NCBI RefSeq assembly: GCF_000147695.2
Contig: NC_015958.1
Location: 1,480,001 to 1,544,000 of the forward strand
Direction: 5' to 3'
Length of the DNA: 64,000 bases
Source: Thermoanaerobacter wiegelii Rt8.B1
GTDB taxonomy: Bacteria; Bacillota; Thermoanaerobacteria; Thermoanaerobacterales; Thermoanaerobacteraceae
Under the pieces are notes generated by a model that had not been told where the DNA came from, searched no databases, and saw only the letters and a list, made by a program, of their open reading frames with translations. Position 1 is the first letter of the stretch. The number at the start of each line of letters is the position of its first letter. Positions 39,050-47,961 of the stretch are shown here, piece by piece. The translations under genes were made by a program, and so were the position numbers.

Positions 39050-39524
39050 TTTTATCACAAGATTATTTAATCTGAAAAATTTTATCGGTTTTGGGCTGAA
39101 TTAATTTGAGAAATGACAATGGAAAACAGAATAAATAGACTAAATCAAATAACAACAGGATGGGTCAACTATTTTGGATTAGCAGACGCAAAAAGCATAA
39201 TGAAAACCCTTGACGAATGGATAAGGCGAAGACTAAGGGCATGTATATGGAAACAATGGAAGAAGATAAAAACGAAGCATGATAACTTAGTAAAACTAGG
39301 AGTAGAAGATCAAAAAGCCTGGGAATACGCCAATACAAGGAAAGGCTATTGGAGAATTTCCAACAGCCCAACCCTGAACGCAACTCTTACAAACAAATAC
39401 TTTGAAAGCATTGGATACAAGAGTTTAACAAAAAGATATCTAACTGTGCATTAGTTCCTAATGAACCGCCGTATACCGAACGGTACGTACGGTGGTGTGA
39501 GAGGACGCTGAATAAAGTAATTAT

Positions 39525-39998
39525 TCAGCTCCTACTCGATATTTCATCTAGCGCTTCTAATACCTCTTCAACGTGTCCATCTACTTTTACCCTTCTAAAT
39601 ATTTTTCTCACAATTCCTTCAGAGTCAATGATAAAAGTTGACCTTTCTATTCCCATTTTCTTTTTGCCATACATGTTTTTCTCTTTGTATACCCCATATT
39701 CTGTAGACACTTTCGCATCTTTGTCACTTAGAAGAATAAAAGGAAGATTGAATTTTTCAATAAACTTCTTATGAGAAGTTTCATCATCTAAACTTATACC
39801 TATTACGACAGCATTTTTCTCTTCTATTGACTTTATGTTATCTCTAAAAGAAACAGCTTCTTTTGTACAACCTGGAGTGTTATCTTTTGGATAAAAGTAT
39901 AAAACAACCTTTTTACCTAAAAAATCTGAAAGGGAAACTTGTTTTCCATCATGGGTATTTAAAGTAAAGTCAGGAGCCTTTTTACTTAGCTCTACCAT
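39525..39998 (-). CDS. bcp: Thioredoxin-dependent peroxiredoxin, Bcp/PrxQ type
   Basis: It reduces peroxides. The peroxidatic Cys is in YPKDNTPGCTKEAVSFRDN, followed by the VVIGISLDDE segment and IERSTFIIDSEGIVRKIF. The resolving Cys usually found five residues after the first is replaced (KEAVS), and no other Cys exists in the protein, so it must work as a 1-Cys enzyme. ATG 39998 gives the family length (157 residues). The final four residues SSRS and the TGA come from the antisense strand of the group II intron. It lies downstream of aroF at the end of the trp operon. Confidence 0.9.
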   Translation of the reverse strand: MVELSKKAPDFTLNTHDGKQVSLSDFLGKKVVLYFYPKDNTPGCTKEAVSFRDNIKSIEEKNAVVIGISLDDETSHKKFIEKFNLPFILLSDKDAKVSTEYGVYKEKNMYGKKKMGIERSTFIIDSEGIVRKIFRRVKVDGHVEEVLEALDEISSRS

Positions 39999-40078
39999 GC
40001 TATCCCTACTTTCTAAAATTATTTTCTTTAGATAATTATTTTCTGTTACTTCTATTATATATTTTCTCACGCAAAATT

Positions 40079-40861
40079 TCAATAGCTTTTTATCTCTCTC
40101 ATCAATTCTTCAAATTGGGAAAAATCAAGGGACTGTTCTCCATCAGATAAAGCTTTATCGGGCTCAGGGTGAACTTCCACCATTATTCCATCTGCGCCAG
40201 CAGCTATTGCAGCTTTTGCCATCGGTATAATTAAGCTTCTCTTTCCTGTACCATGGCTTACATCTGCAATAATAGGCAAATTTGAAAGTTCATGAATTAC
40301 TGAAATTGCAGCAATATCCAGCGTATTTCGTGTATAAGTTTCAAAAGTCCTTATACCTCTTTCACACATGATGATGTTGGTGTTTCCTTCAACTGCAATA
40401 TATTCCGCTGCATAAAGCCATTCTTCATAGGTAGCTGAAAATCCCCTTTTTAACAAAACAGGCTTTTTGGTTTTTCCTACTTCTTTGAGAAGCGAAAAAT
40501 TCTGCATATTTCTTGAACCTATTTGAAGAACATCAGCATATCTTTCCACAATTTCAACATCTCTCACATCTAAAACTTCAGTTACAACTGGCAAATTAAA
40601 CATATCTCCCACATTCTTAAGCATTTTAAGTCCATCAATCCCTAAACCTTGAAAAGAATAAGGAGAGGTGCGGGGTTTATAAGCTCCTCCTCTTAAAGCA
40701 TTTGCGCCACAGCTTTTAACTTTTTCTGCTGTTTTTACTAGCATTTCTTCATTCTCAACAGCGCAAGGTCCCGCTATTATTAGTTTATCTTTTCCAACAG
40801 TTATATCTCCTATTTTTATTGATATTTTATTATTTTTGTCGCCAATTATTTTAAGGTCCAT
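40079..40861 (-). CDS. aroF: 3-deoxy-7-phosphoheptulonate (DAHP) synthase, AroA-I beta type
   Basis: This enzyme makes DAHP from PEP and erythrose 4-phosphate, the first shikimate-pathway step, and so feeds the trp genes it follows. Motifs are LIIAGPCAVENEEM, LRGGAYKPRTSPYSFQGLG, PVLLKRGFSATYEEWLYAAE, IADVSHGTGKRSLI and GIMVEVHPEPDKALSDGEQS. The length (260 residues) is that of the short form without an ACT domain. The ATG at 40861 is chosen because AAGGTG lies six bases before; upstream Met codons overlap trpA. Confidence 0.94.
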   Translation of the reverse strand: MDLKIIGDKNNKISIKIGDITVGKDKLIIAGPCAVENEEMLVKTAEKVKSCGANALRGGAYKPRTSPYSFQGLGIDGLKMLKNVGDMFNLPVVTEVLDVRDVEIVERYADVLQIGSRNMQNFSLLKEVGKTKKPVLLKRGFSATYEEWLYAAEYIAVEGNTNIIMCERGIRTFETYTRNTLDIAAISVIHELSNLPIIADVSHGTGKRSLIIPMAKAAIAAGADGIMVEVHPEPDKALSDGEQSLDFSQFEELMREIKSY

Positions 40862-40872
40862 TTTCATCACCT

Positions 40873-41661
40873 TCATAACACTTCTTTTAAGCTGGATACA
40901 AAACTCTTAACTTCCTGCAGCATTTCAGATTTATTATACCCTTTAGCAATTCTTTCTACAAGGGCACTCCCTACAATAATCCCATCACTAAAATCTTTTA
41001 ATTTTTTCGCCATCTCCGGAGTAGATATGCCAAACCCTATTGCCTTTGGCATATTGGTATATTGAGAGACCATTTTCATATATTCTTCAATGTCAGTTTC
41101 AATGTCTTCTCTTGCTCCTGTGACACCTGTAATTGATACGCAATATACAAATCCTTTGCCATTTTCAGTGATTAATTTTATTCTTTCTTTTGATGTGGGA
41201 GCGACTAAAGGTATTAAATAAATATCGTATTTATCTGCTTCTTCAGAAATATCTTTTCTCTCTTCAATAGGCAAGTCTGGAATGATAAGCCCATCTATCC
41301 CTACATCTTTTGACTCTTTTAAAAATTTTTGTATGCCATATTTGAATATAGAGTTATAGTAGACAAGGTAAACCAGAGGGATATCACTTTTTAACCTTAT
41401 TTTTTCTACTATTTTCATTATATCAGGAATTTTTACACCTTTATTTAAAGCTCTTTGTGAAGAAGCCTGTATTGTAGGTCCATCAGCTAAGGGATCAGAA
41501 TAAGGTATTCCCAGTTCTATTATATCCGATCCTGCTTCTTCTAAGGCCAAAACTATATCATAAGTTGTCTCAATATCCGGGTCTCCCGCTGTTATAAAGG
41601 TTATTAAGGCTTTGCGCCCTTCTCCTTTTAAGGCTTCAAACTTTTTGTCAATCCTATTCAT
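40873..41661 (-). CDS. trpA: Tryptophan synthase alpha chain
   Basis: TrpA splits indole-3-glycerol phosphate and channels indole to TrpB. The catalytic Glu is in [20 protein letters not shown] and the Asp in [11 protein letters not shown]. Phosphate-binding segments [14 protein letters not shown] and [11 protein letters not shown] are intact. Length 262 residues. Its ATG overlaps the trpB stop by four bases. Confidence 0.96.
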   Translation of the reverse strand: MNRIDKKFEALKGEGRKALITFITAGDPDIETTYDIVLALEEAGSDIIELGIPYSDPLADGPTIQASSQRALNKGVKIPDIMKIVEKIRLKSDIPLVYLVYYNSIFKYGIQKFLKESKDVGIDGLIIPDLPIEERKDISEEADKYDIYLIPLVAPTSKERIKLITENGKGFVYCVSITGVTGAREDIETDIEEYMKMVSQYTNMPKAIGFGISTPEMAKKLKDFSDGIIVGSALVERIAKGYNKSEMLQEVKSFVSSLKEVL

Positions 41662-42833
41662 AACTCCACCCCCAATACTTTCGCAACTGTATTTACGTCT
41701 TTATCTCCTCTGCCTGACAAATTTACAATGATAATATTGTCTTTCCTTAAATTTGGAGCCAGTTTCATAGCATATGCCAAAGCGTGAGCGCTTTCCAAAG
41801 CTGGTATTATCCCTTCTGTTTGAGATAAGTCCATAAAAGCCGCCAATGCTTCTTCGTCTGTCGCATATACATATTGAGCTCTATTACTTTCTTTTAAAAA
41901 GGCATGTTCTGGACCTACCCCCGGGTAATCCAGTCCTGCAGATATAGAGTATACTGGCATTATTCTCCCCTCTTCATCCTGTAAAAGATAAGTCATCATG
42001 CCGTGCAATACTCCTACAGAACCTTTTGCCATTGTAGCTGCATGTTTCCCTGTCTCAATTCCTTCACCTGCAGCTTCCACGCCTATCAATTTTACCTCTT
42101 TATCTTCAATGAAGGGATAGAAAATTCCCATGGCATTACTGCCTCCGCCGACACAAGCAATCACATAGTCAGGAAGTCTTCCTTCTTTTTGAAGTATTTG
42201 CTCTTTTGCCTCATCCCCTATTACTCTTTGAAAATCTCTCACCATAGTAGGATAAGGATGAGGCCCAACAACAGAACCCATCACATAAAAAGTATTATCT
42301 ACATTTGTCACCCAATCTCTTATTGCTTCATTTACTGCATCTTTTAAGGTTCCCGTCCCTGATTTTACTGGTGTTACTTTTGCACCTAAAAGTTTCATTC
42401 TAAAGACATTTAAAGATTGCCTTTTTATATCTTCTTCTCCCATGAATATTTCGCATTCCATTCCAAACATTGCAGCAGCTGTAGCAGTTGCCACTCCATG
42501 CTGTCCTGCTCCTGTCTCAGCTATAACTCTCTTTTTATTCATCCGTTTTGCCAATAAAATCTGTCCCAATACGTTGTTTATTTTATGGGCTCCTGTGTGG
42601 TTTAGGTCTTCCCTCTTTAGATAAATTTTCGCCCCGCCAAACCTTTTAGTAAGATTCTCAGCATAATACAAAGGTGTAGGTCTTCCTGAATATTCCCTCA
42701 AGTAATACCTATATTCTTCCATGAAATCTTTATCCTGTTTAGCTTTTTCAAATTCCCTCTCTAATTCTATAAGCGCATTCATCACAGTCTCTGGCACATA
42801 CTGACCTCCAAAACGTCCAAATCTTCCACTCAT
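41658..42833 (-). CDS. trpB: Tryptophan synthase beta chain
   Basis: TrpB joins indole and serine. The PLP Lys lies in [17 protein letters not shown], the phosphate loop is [10 protein letters not shown], and [27 protein letters not shown] and GPEHAFLKE are typical of the classical TrpB1 group. Length 391 residues. Four-base overlaps link it to trpF and trpA. Confidence 0.96.
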   Translation of the reverse strand: MSGRFGRFGGQYVPETVMNALIELEREFEKAKQDKDFMEEYRYYLREYSGRPTPLYYAENLTKRFGGAKIYLKREDLNHTGAHKINNVLGQILLAKRMNKKRVIAETGAGQHGVATATAAAMFGMECEIFMGEEDIKRQSLNVFRMKLLGAKVTPVKSGTGTLKDAVNEAIRDWVTNVDNTFYVMGSVVGPHPYPTMVRDFQRVIGDEAKEQILQKEGRLPDYVIACVGGGSNAMGIFYPFIEDKEVKLIGVEAAGEGIETGKHAATMAKGSVGVLHGMMTYLLQDEEGRIMPVYSISAGLDYPGVGPEHAFLKESNRAQYVYATDEEALAAFMDLSQTEGIIPALESAHALAYAMKLAPNLRKDNIIIVNLSGRGDKDVNTVAKVLGVEL

Positions 42834-43441
42834 CGAATACCCCTCACTTTTTCAATAAATGATTTCATTTTTTTAAAATCTTTATAACCTTCTGTCTCAA
42901 CGCCACTGGAGACGTCAACAGCATAGGGATTTACTATTCTTATAGCTTCCTCTACATTGTTTTCGTTTAGCCCTCCTGCCAAAATTATTGGAACATTCAA
43001 TTCAAATCCTTTTAAAACTTCCCAATTAAATGTTTTTCCTGTACCACCGTATTCGTTTTTTGTCAAAGTGTCAAATACAAAACTATTTACTCTAAATTCT
43101 TTTGTTTTTTCCAAATCTTCTTTGTCTTTTATGCGTATTGCCTTCCACACTGTGAAATTTTTAAAATTATCTATATAATCCTGTGTTTCATCACCGTGAA
43201 ACTGTAAAACATCGAGATTTAGTGTTTGAGCTATCTTTAATGCATTTTCCACTGGTTCATTTACAAAAACTCCCACTGTTTTGATCTCTTTATCAAGAAG
43301 GCTTATGAGGTATAAAGCCTGTTCTACCTCTACTTGTCTTTTGCTTTTTGCAAAGACAAATCCTACATAATCAGGTTTTAGCTCATTGGCATATTCAATA
43401 TCCTCTTTTCTTCTCAGTCCGCAAATTTTTACTTTTACCAA
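42830..43441 (-). CDS. trpF: Phosphoribosylanthranilate isomerase
   Basis: TrpF isomerises PRA to CdRP. The catalytic Cys is in [15 protein letters not shown] and the Asp in [35 protein letters not shown] and [10 protein letters not shown] complete the TIM-barrel signature. Length 203 residues. It is a separate gene, not fused to trpC. Confidence 0.95.
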   Translation of the reverse strand: MVKVKICGLRRKEDIEYANELKPDYVGFVFAKSKRQVEVEQALYLISLLDKEIKTVGVFVNEPVENALKIAQTLNLDVLQFHGDETQDYIDNFKNFTVWKAIRIKDKEDLEKTKEFRVNSFVFDTLTKNEYGGTGKTFNWEVLKGFELNVPIILAGGLNENNVEEAIRIVNPYAVDVSSGVETEGYKDFKKMKSFIEKVRGIR

Positions 43442-43442
43442 T

Positions 43443-44225
43443 TTATCCTCCTCCTTTTGCCTCCCTTACAAAATCAGTGATTTTGTCAATATCATCTATA
43501 ATTTTCATAAAAGTCTCGCCAATTAATACGGCATCTACTCCCAAAGAAGCTAAATACCTTACATCTTCAGGTATTTTTATTCCACTTTCGGAAACAATTA
43601 TTGTACTTTGAGGTATATATTTAATCAAATTTTCTGTTGTATTTATATCTACATTAAAAGTCTTAAGGTCTCTGTTATTTATACCTATTATGTCACATTC
43701 AGCTTCTAATGCTATTGCAAGCTGCTGTCTATCGTGAACTTCCACAAGCGCATCTAAACCTACACTTTTAGATAAATTATAGAAAGTATTTAAGTTATCC
43801 CCTAATACGGAAACAATGAAAAGTACTGCGTCGGCTCCTAAAATTTTTGATTCATATATTTGGTATTCATCCACAATAAAATCTTTTCTCAAAATAGGTT
43901 TTGAAGTGACTTTTTTTACTTCACTAATGTAATTGTCATCCCCTTTAAAAAATTCCTTCTCTGTCAAAACGGAAATAGCGTCAATATCAACTTTCTCATA
44001 CACTTTTGCAATTTTTACTGCATCAAAGTCTTCTTTTATAATTCCTTTAGATGGAGAGGCTTTTTTTATCTCTCCAATAATTGATATACCCTCTTTTTGA
44101 AGTGCTTTCTTGAAATTGCCAGAATAGCCTCCTTTAATTTCGTTAATTAGTTCCTCTACTGGCTTTATTCTTTTTTTCTCTTCCACCTCCTTTTTTTTGT
44201 GTCTCACAATCTCATCTAATACCAT
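43443..44225 (-). CDS. trpC: Indole-3-glycerol phosphate synthase
   Basis: TrpC closes the indole ring. Conserved motifs are IIGEIKKASPSKGIIKED, KPILRKDFIVDEYQI, LVEVHD, IIGINNRDLKTF and IIVSESGI. Length 260 residues. The ATG at 44225 is chosen because AGGAGG lies nine bases before it; it shares bases with the trpD stop. Confidence 0.95.
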   Translation of the reverse strand: MVLDEIVRHKKKEVEEKKRIKPVEELINEIKGGYSGNFKKALQKEGISIIGEIKKASPSKGIIKEDFDAVKIAKVYEKVDIDAISVLTEKEFFKGDDNYISEVKKVTSKPILRKDFIVDEYQIYESKILGADAVLFIVSVLGDNLNTFYNLSKSVGLDALVEVHDRQQLAIALEAECDIIGINNRDLKTFNVDINTTENLIKYIPQSTIIVSESGIKIPEDVRYLASLGVDAVLIGETFMKIIDDIDKITDFVREAKGGG

Positions 44226-45241
44226 CAACTAAGCCTCCTTTGGTACTCCAAAATCTCTGTAAGCTTATCAAGAGCTAAACCCGTATCTATTAGATAATTT
44301 GCGACTTTTATTCCTTCTTTTAAATCTTCCACAACTTTTCCTATATATAAGGCCGCTGCTGCGTTTAAAACGACTATATCTCTTTTAGGCCCTTTTTCAC
44401 CTCTTAAGATGTTTAAGATTATTTGAGCATTTTCTTTAGCGTCTTTGCCTTCTAAATCTTCAAGTTTTGCATAAGGGATACCGTAATCTCCTGGGTCTAT
44501 CACATAATCAATGACTTTGCCTTCTTTTACTTCACTGACAAAAGTAGGAGAAGTAGTAGTTATTTCATCAAGGCCATCAAAGCCGTGGACCACCATAGCC
44601 TTTTCAATTCCCAATCTTAAAAGTACTTCAGCAAGGGGATGAATCAATTCTTTATCATAAATTCCTAACACCTGTCCGTTTACAAATGCGGGATTTGTCA
44701 ATGGTCCTAAAACATTAAATACCGTTCTTGTGCCTAACTCTTTTCTAATGCCTGCTACGTTTTTCATTGCGACGTGATATTTGGGCGCAAACAAAAATCC
44801 CATACCCTTTTCTTCAATTAATCTTTTTGTTTTTTCAGGCACCATTTCAATGTCAAATCCCAATTCCATCAAAACATCTGCACTTCCACTTTTACTGGAA
44901 ACAGCTCTATTGCCGTGTTTTGCAACTTTTACTCCTGCAGCTGAAGCAATTATAGCAACCGCCGTTGAAATATTGAATGTCTTCCCACCATCGCCACCTG
45001 TCCCACAAGTATCTATCACATAGTCAGAGGCAAGTTCTACTTTTATTGCGTTGTCTCTCATTGCCTTCGCGAAACCTGTTATTTCTTCCACACTTTCACC
45101 TTTTAATCGTAGTCCTATTAATATGCCCCCTATTAAAGAAGGAGTTGCATTGCCACTCATAATTTCATTCATAACAGCATAAGCTTCTTTTTCTTCAAGA
45201 CTTTCCTTTAAAACAATTTTTTTAATAGCTTCTTGTAACAC
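44225..45241 (-). CDS. trpD: Anthranilate phosphoribosyltransferase
   Basis: TrpD transfers the phosphoribosyl group to anthranilate. Motifs are [20 protein letters not shown] (PRPP loop), [29 protein letters not shown] and [11 protein letters not shown]. Length 338 residues. It is not fused to trpG. One base separates it from trpG. Confidence 0.96.
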   Translation of the reverse strand: MLQEAIKKIVLKESLEEKEAYAVMNEIMSGNATPSLIGGILIGLRLKGESVEEITGFAKAMRDNAIKVELASDYVIDTCGTGGDGGKTFNISTAVAIIASAAGVKVAKHGNRAVSSKSGSADVLMELGFDIEMVPEKTKRLIEEKGMGFLFAPKYHVAMKNVAGIRKELGTRTVFNVLGPLTNPAFVNGQVLGIYDKELIHPLAEVLLRLGIEKAMVVHGFDGLDEITTTSPTFVSEVKEGKVIDYVIDPGDYGIPYAKLEDLEGKDAKENAQIILNILRGEKGPKRDIVVLNAAAALYIGKVVEDLKEGIKVANYLIDTGLALDKLTEILEYQRRLS

Positions 45242-45242
45242 T

Positions 45243-45812
45243 TTAAAGCACCTCCAAAAAATTTCTCAAAATTTCTTTACCCCGCTCTGTCAAGATAGAT
45301 TCTGGATGAAACTGTAAACCATATACAGGGTACATTTTATGCCTTACTCCCATAATCACTCCTTCCTCTGTATAGGCTGTAATTTCTAAATCTCTTGGAA
45401 GAGTTTGTCTGTCAATAACAAGAGAATGATATCTCATTGCCTCTATAGGATTTTTAATATCTTTAAATATCTCTTCTCCTTTGTGAAACACGAGAGAAGT
45501 TTTGCCATGCATTATCTTATCTGCTTTCACAATTTTTGCACCATATGCATATCCAATCGCTTGGTGGCCAAGACATATTCCTAATATTGGAATTTTGTCC
45601 CCTAAACTTTTAATGACATCAACGCATATGCCTGCATTTTCAGGCCTTCCCGGTCCAGGTGATAATATAATTTTTTCGGGATTTAGTTTTTCAATGTCTT
45701 TAACAGACACTTCATCATTTCTTATTACAAATATTTCTTTGCTCATTTCTCCCACATATTGATAAAGATTATAGGTAAAGGAATCGTAATTATCTATAAT
45801 CAGAATCATCAA
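45243..45812 (-). CDS. trpG: Anthranilate synthase component II (glutamine amidotransferase)
   Basis: TrpG supplies ammonia from glutamine to TrpE. The Cys nucleophile is in [16 protein letters not shown], and His-Glu in [31 protein letters not shown] and [12 protein letters not shown] are typical. Length 189 residues. The start overlaps the trpE stop by four bases. The protein is intact although its partner TrpE is frameshifted. Confidence 0.96.
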   Translation of the reverse strand: MMILIIDNYDSFTYNLYQYVGEMSKEIFVIRNDEVSVKDIEKLNPEKIILSPGPGRPENAGICVDVIKSLGDKIPILGICLGHQAIGYAYGAKIVKADKIMHGKTSLVFHKGEEIFKDIKNPIEAMRYHSLVIDRQTLPRDLEITAYTEEGVIMGVRHKMYPVYGLQFHPESILTERGKEILRNFLEVL

Positions 45813-47234
45813 AGAACCTCCTTAAGAGCCATTGCCTTATTTAAAGTTTCATAATATTCCATCTCAGGAATTGAATCATATACAATACCTGCTCCCGCTT
45901 GAAGGTAAGCATAACCTTCCTTGAAGAGAATAGTCCTTATTGCTATGCACATGTCCATATTGCCATTGTAGGAAAAATAACCAACAGCTCCTGCGTAAAA
46001 AGACCTTCTCACATTTTCAAGTTCGTCTATTATTTCCATCGCCCTTATTTTTGGTGCCCCAGAAACTGTACCTGCAGGAAGACAAGCTATAAGAGCATCA
46101 AAAGCCGTAAGTCCTCTTTTTAACTTTCCTGAAACAGTCGATACAATGTGCATTACATGAGAGTAAAAATCTACTTCCATAAAACGCTCTATTTTTACAC
46201 TTCCAAATTCACTAACTTTTCCTATATCGTTTCTTCCAAGGTCAACTAACATCACATGCTCTGCCCTTTCCTTTTCATCTTTTAAAAGTTCCTCTTTAAG
46301 TCTTAAATCTTCTTCTGCATCTTTTCCTCTTCGCCTTGTGCCTGCAATGGGATTTGTAGTCACTTTGTCTCCAAAAACACTTACAAGGCTTTCAGGTGAA
46401 GAACCAAGAAGCTGAAAATCACCAAAGTCGATATAAAATAGATATGGAGATGGATTTTTTGACCTCAATCTTCTGTAAACCTCAAAAGGGTGCGAATTAA
46501 CTCGTGCTTTTAATCTTTGTGACAGTACTACTTGAAATATGTCTCCTTTTTCGATGTATTCTTTTGTTTTTTAACAATTTGGCAAAACTCCTCTTTTGTA
46601 AAGTTGTAATTCACTTCTTTTTCCTCTTGAGGTGAAAGGTCATGAAATTCTATGTTAGTTGATTTTATCTCTTGCAAAAGACCGTTAATCTCTTGTAAAA
46701 CTTCCTCATACTCTACATCTTCATCAGGATATACGTTATAAACAATATAAATCCTGTGTTTAAAGTGGTCATAGCAAATAAAACTTTTATAAAACATAAA
46801 GTATACGTCCGGTATATTTATTTCATCAGGGTTTTTATCCGGCAGTCTTTCATAAAGTCTTATCGTATCGTAAGATACATAACCCACAGCCCCCCTACAA
46901 AAGGAATATCAAGTCCTAAAGGATTATAATTAAGCTGTAAAACATTTTTTATCTCTTCAAGCACCATACCTTTTTTATGCTCTTCTCTGTCTGTGATAAT
47001 TTTTATATCTCTGTTGTAGCTTAAAATTAATAAATAAGGGTCTTTTCCTATAAAGGAATATCTCCCCCAGTTAGTGCCTCCATTTGCACTTTCCAGTAAA
47101 AATTTGTTTTTGCCTTCAAGACTATAAAAAATGTTTATTGGGGTCAATTCATCTCCGTTTATTTCTACATAGACCGGAAAGACATATCCTCTTTTTTTGT
47201 GTTCGCAAAAATCTTCTTTAGAAATGTTTACCAC
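45809..47234 (-). pseudogene. trpE: Anthranilate synthase component I, broken by two frameshifts
   Basis: TrpE makes anthranilate from chorismate. Three frames are needed to read it. Frame one runs from the GTG at 47234 (behind GGAGGTG) to DIPFVGG, where a run of six Gs should be seven. Frame two continues with GYVSYDTIRLYERLPD to FCQIVKK near 46560, where one base is missing again. Frame three reads [16 protein letters not shown] onward with [30 protein letters not shown] and [14 protein letters not shown]. The catalytic domain is complete. Either the gene is dead or these are sequencing errors in repeated bases. Confidence 0.92.
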
Positions 47235-47254
47235 TTTATCACCTCCTGAAAATT

Positions 47255-47570
47255 AAAAAAGTCACTCCGCCCATTGGGGCGAAGTGACTCGCGGTGCCAC
47301 CCAATTTGTCCTGTATTACTAAAAAAAGCATTTCACCAAAAGGGCGAAATGCTCGCTTGTGCCACCTTTTTAACACAGGACCACTCTTTCGGGTACGGAG
47401 ATTCCTCGATACCCTGTCTTTTTAACGGTAGACCACCGGATACTGCTACTTAAAAGTTCGCATCTCACCTCACGGGCCCATTCAATATCAGCTACAGTAC
47501 TCGGCTTTCACCCTCCCGAGCTCGCTTTGACTAAACGCTGATATCTACTCTTCCCGGTCATTGGTTTTCA
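47255..47570 (-). promoter_or_regulatory. Tryptophan T-box leader with duplicated antiterminator/terminator
   Basis: Stem I carries a UGG specifier (47478-47480) in GATATTGAATGGGCCC. Two T-box/terminator modules follow. The first has GGTGGCACAAGC (47355-47368) and terminator 47321-47353; the second has GGGTGGCACCGCG (47291-47304) and terminator 47255-47289. Uncharged tRNA-Trp (discriminator G) would pair with the TGGCACC bulge and prevent termination before trpE. Only one stem I is evident. Confidence 0.88.
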
Positions 47571-47595
47571 TACAAATTTATATTGTGTTATTTTA

Positions 47596-47624
47596 ATTCT
47601 ATAACGCATTAAATTATTTGTCAA
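47596..47624 (-). promoter_or_regulatory. trp operon promoter
   Basis: TTGACA (47619-47624) and TAGAAT (47596-47601) on the minus strand are 17 bases apart, just upstream of the T-box leader. Confidence 0.8.
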
Positions 47625-47650
47625 TATATTTTTATGCAAGTCAAAGTTAA

Positions 47651-47941
47651 TTATACATAATATTTTTTTATCTTCTCGTCAATTGTAACTCCTTCAGGTT
47701 TATAATCAATCTTTACAACAGATATGACCCTACTTGCTCCTTCTTTTATACAAATTTCCTGCGCTTTTTTAACTATCTCTAAAAGAGTATCAAGTTCTCC
47801 TTCCATTGTAGTCTCCATTGGTCCCACAACATACTTTACACCTGTTCTCTTTATATATTCTATGACTTTATCTACAATGGGATACACCTTTTCTTCAGAA
47901 ACTACAGGCAATACCTGTAGGCTTAAATTGACAACTGGCAC
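47651..47941 (-). CDS. MTH1187/UPF0045 family thiamine-binding-like protein
   Basis: This 96-residue protein has the ferredoxin-like pattern of the family: VNLSLQVLPVV, VIEYIKRTGVKYVVGPMETT and EGASRVISVVKIDYKP. Members bind thiamine-like ligands and are thought to be thiamine carriers or sensors. It lies 20 bases after the methionine gamma-lyase gene and is probably the last gene of that operon. Confidence 0.84.
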   Translation of the reverse strand: MPVVNLSLQVLPVVSEEKVYPIVDKVIEYIKRTGVKYVVGPMETTMEGELDTLLEIVKKAQEICIKEGASRVISVVKIDYKPEGVTIDEKIKKYYV

Positions 47942-47961
47942 TTTATCACCTCAAAACCTTT

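Larger units (their letters stand above)
35914..39118 (-). mobile_element. 3205-bp Tn7/Tn552-like transposon inside the intron RT gene
   Basis: The ends are TGTCAATTCTCAAATTAA (left) and, read inward from the right, TGTCATTTCTCAAATTAA. Both are flanked by a perfect ATGGAA duplication (35908-35913 and 39119-39124). It carries a zinc-finger DUF6431-type gene, a DDE transposase and an AAA+ ATPase, all leftward. The left end has additional TCAAATTA copies (about 35947 and 35991), likely transposase binding sites. Confidence 0.92.
34837..39454 (+). pseudogene. Group II intron reverse transcriptase/maturase, interrupted
   Basis: The N-terminal piece (34837-35913, 359 codons) has the RT blocks GVDGMEVDE, KPDGGVRLLGIPTALDRLIQ, SYGFRPGRSAKDAI, VDMDLEKFFDRVNHD, GTPQGGPLSPLLANIMLDEL and the catalytic YADD in FCRYADDCNIYV. 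The C-terminal piece (39125-39454) has the maturase segment INRLNQITTGWVNYFGLADA. The reading frame joins exactly when the transposon and one 6-bp duplication are removed, giving about 468 residues. There is no HNH domain, as in class C. The gene is inactive as it stands. Confidence 0.93.
34417..39540 (+). mobile_element. Group II intron (class C-like), itself split by a transposon
   Basis: The 5' end is GTGCGCCCGGCATGGGCG. A structured 420-base domain I-III region precedes the reverse transcriptase ORF. Domain V lies at about 39462-39500 (GAACCGCCGTA, ACGTACGGTGGTG), domain VI is GCTGAATAA/TTATTCAGC, and the 3' end is CTCCTACTCGAT. Insertion directly after a terminator hairpin is the hallmark of class C introns. 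Without the 3.2 kb transposon the intron is about 1.9 kb. Removing it restores bcp with a stop codon, which fixes the 3' boundary at 39540. Confidence 0.9.
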
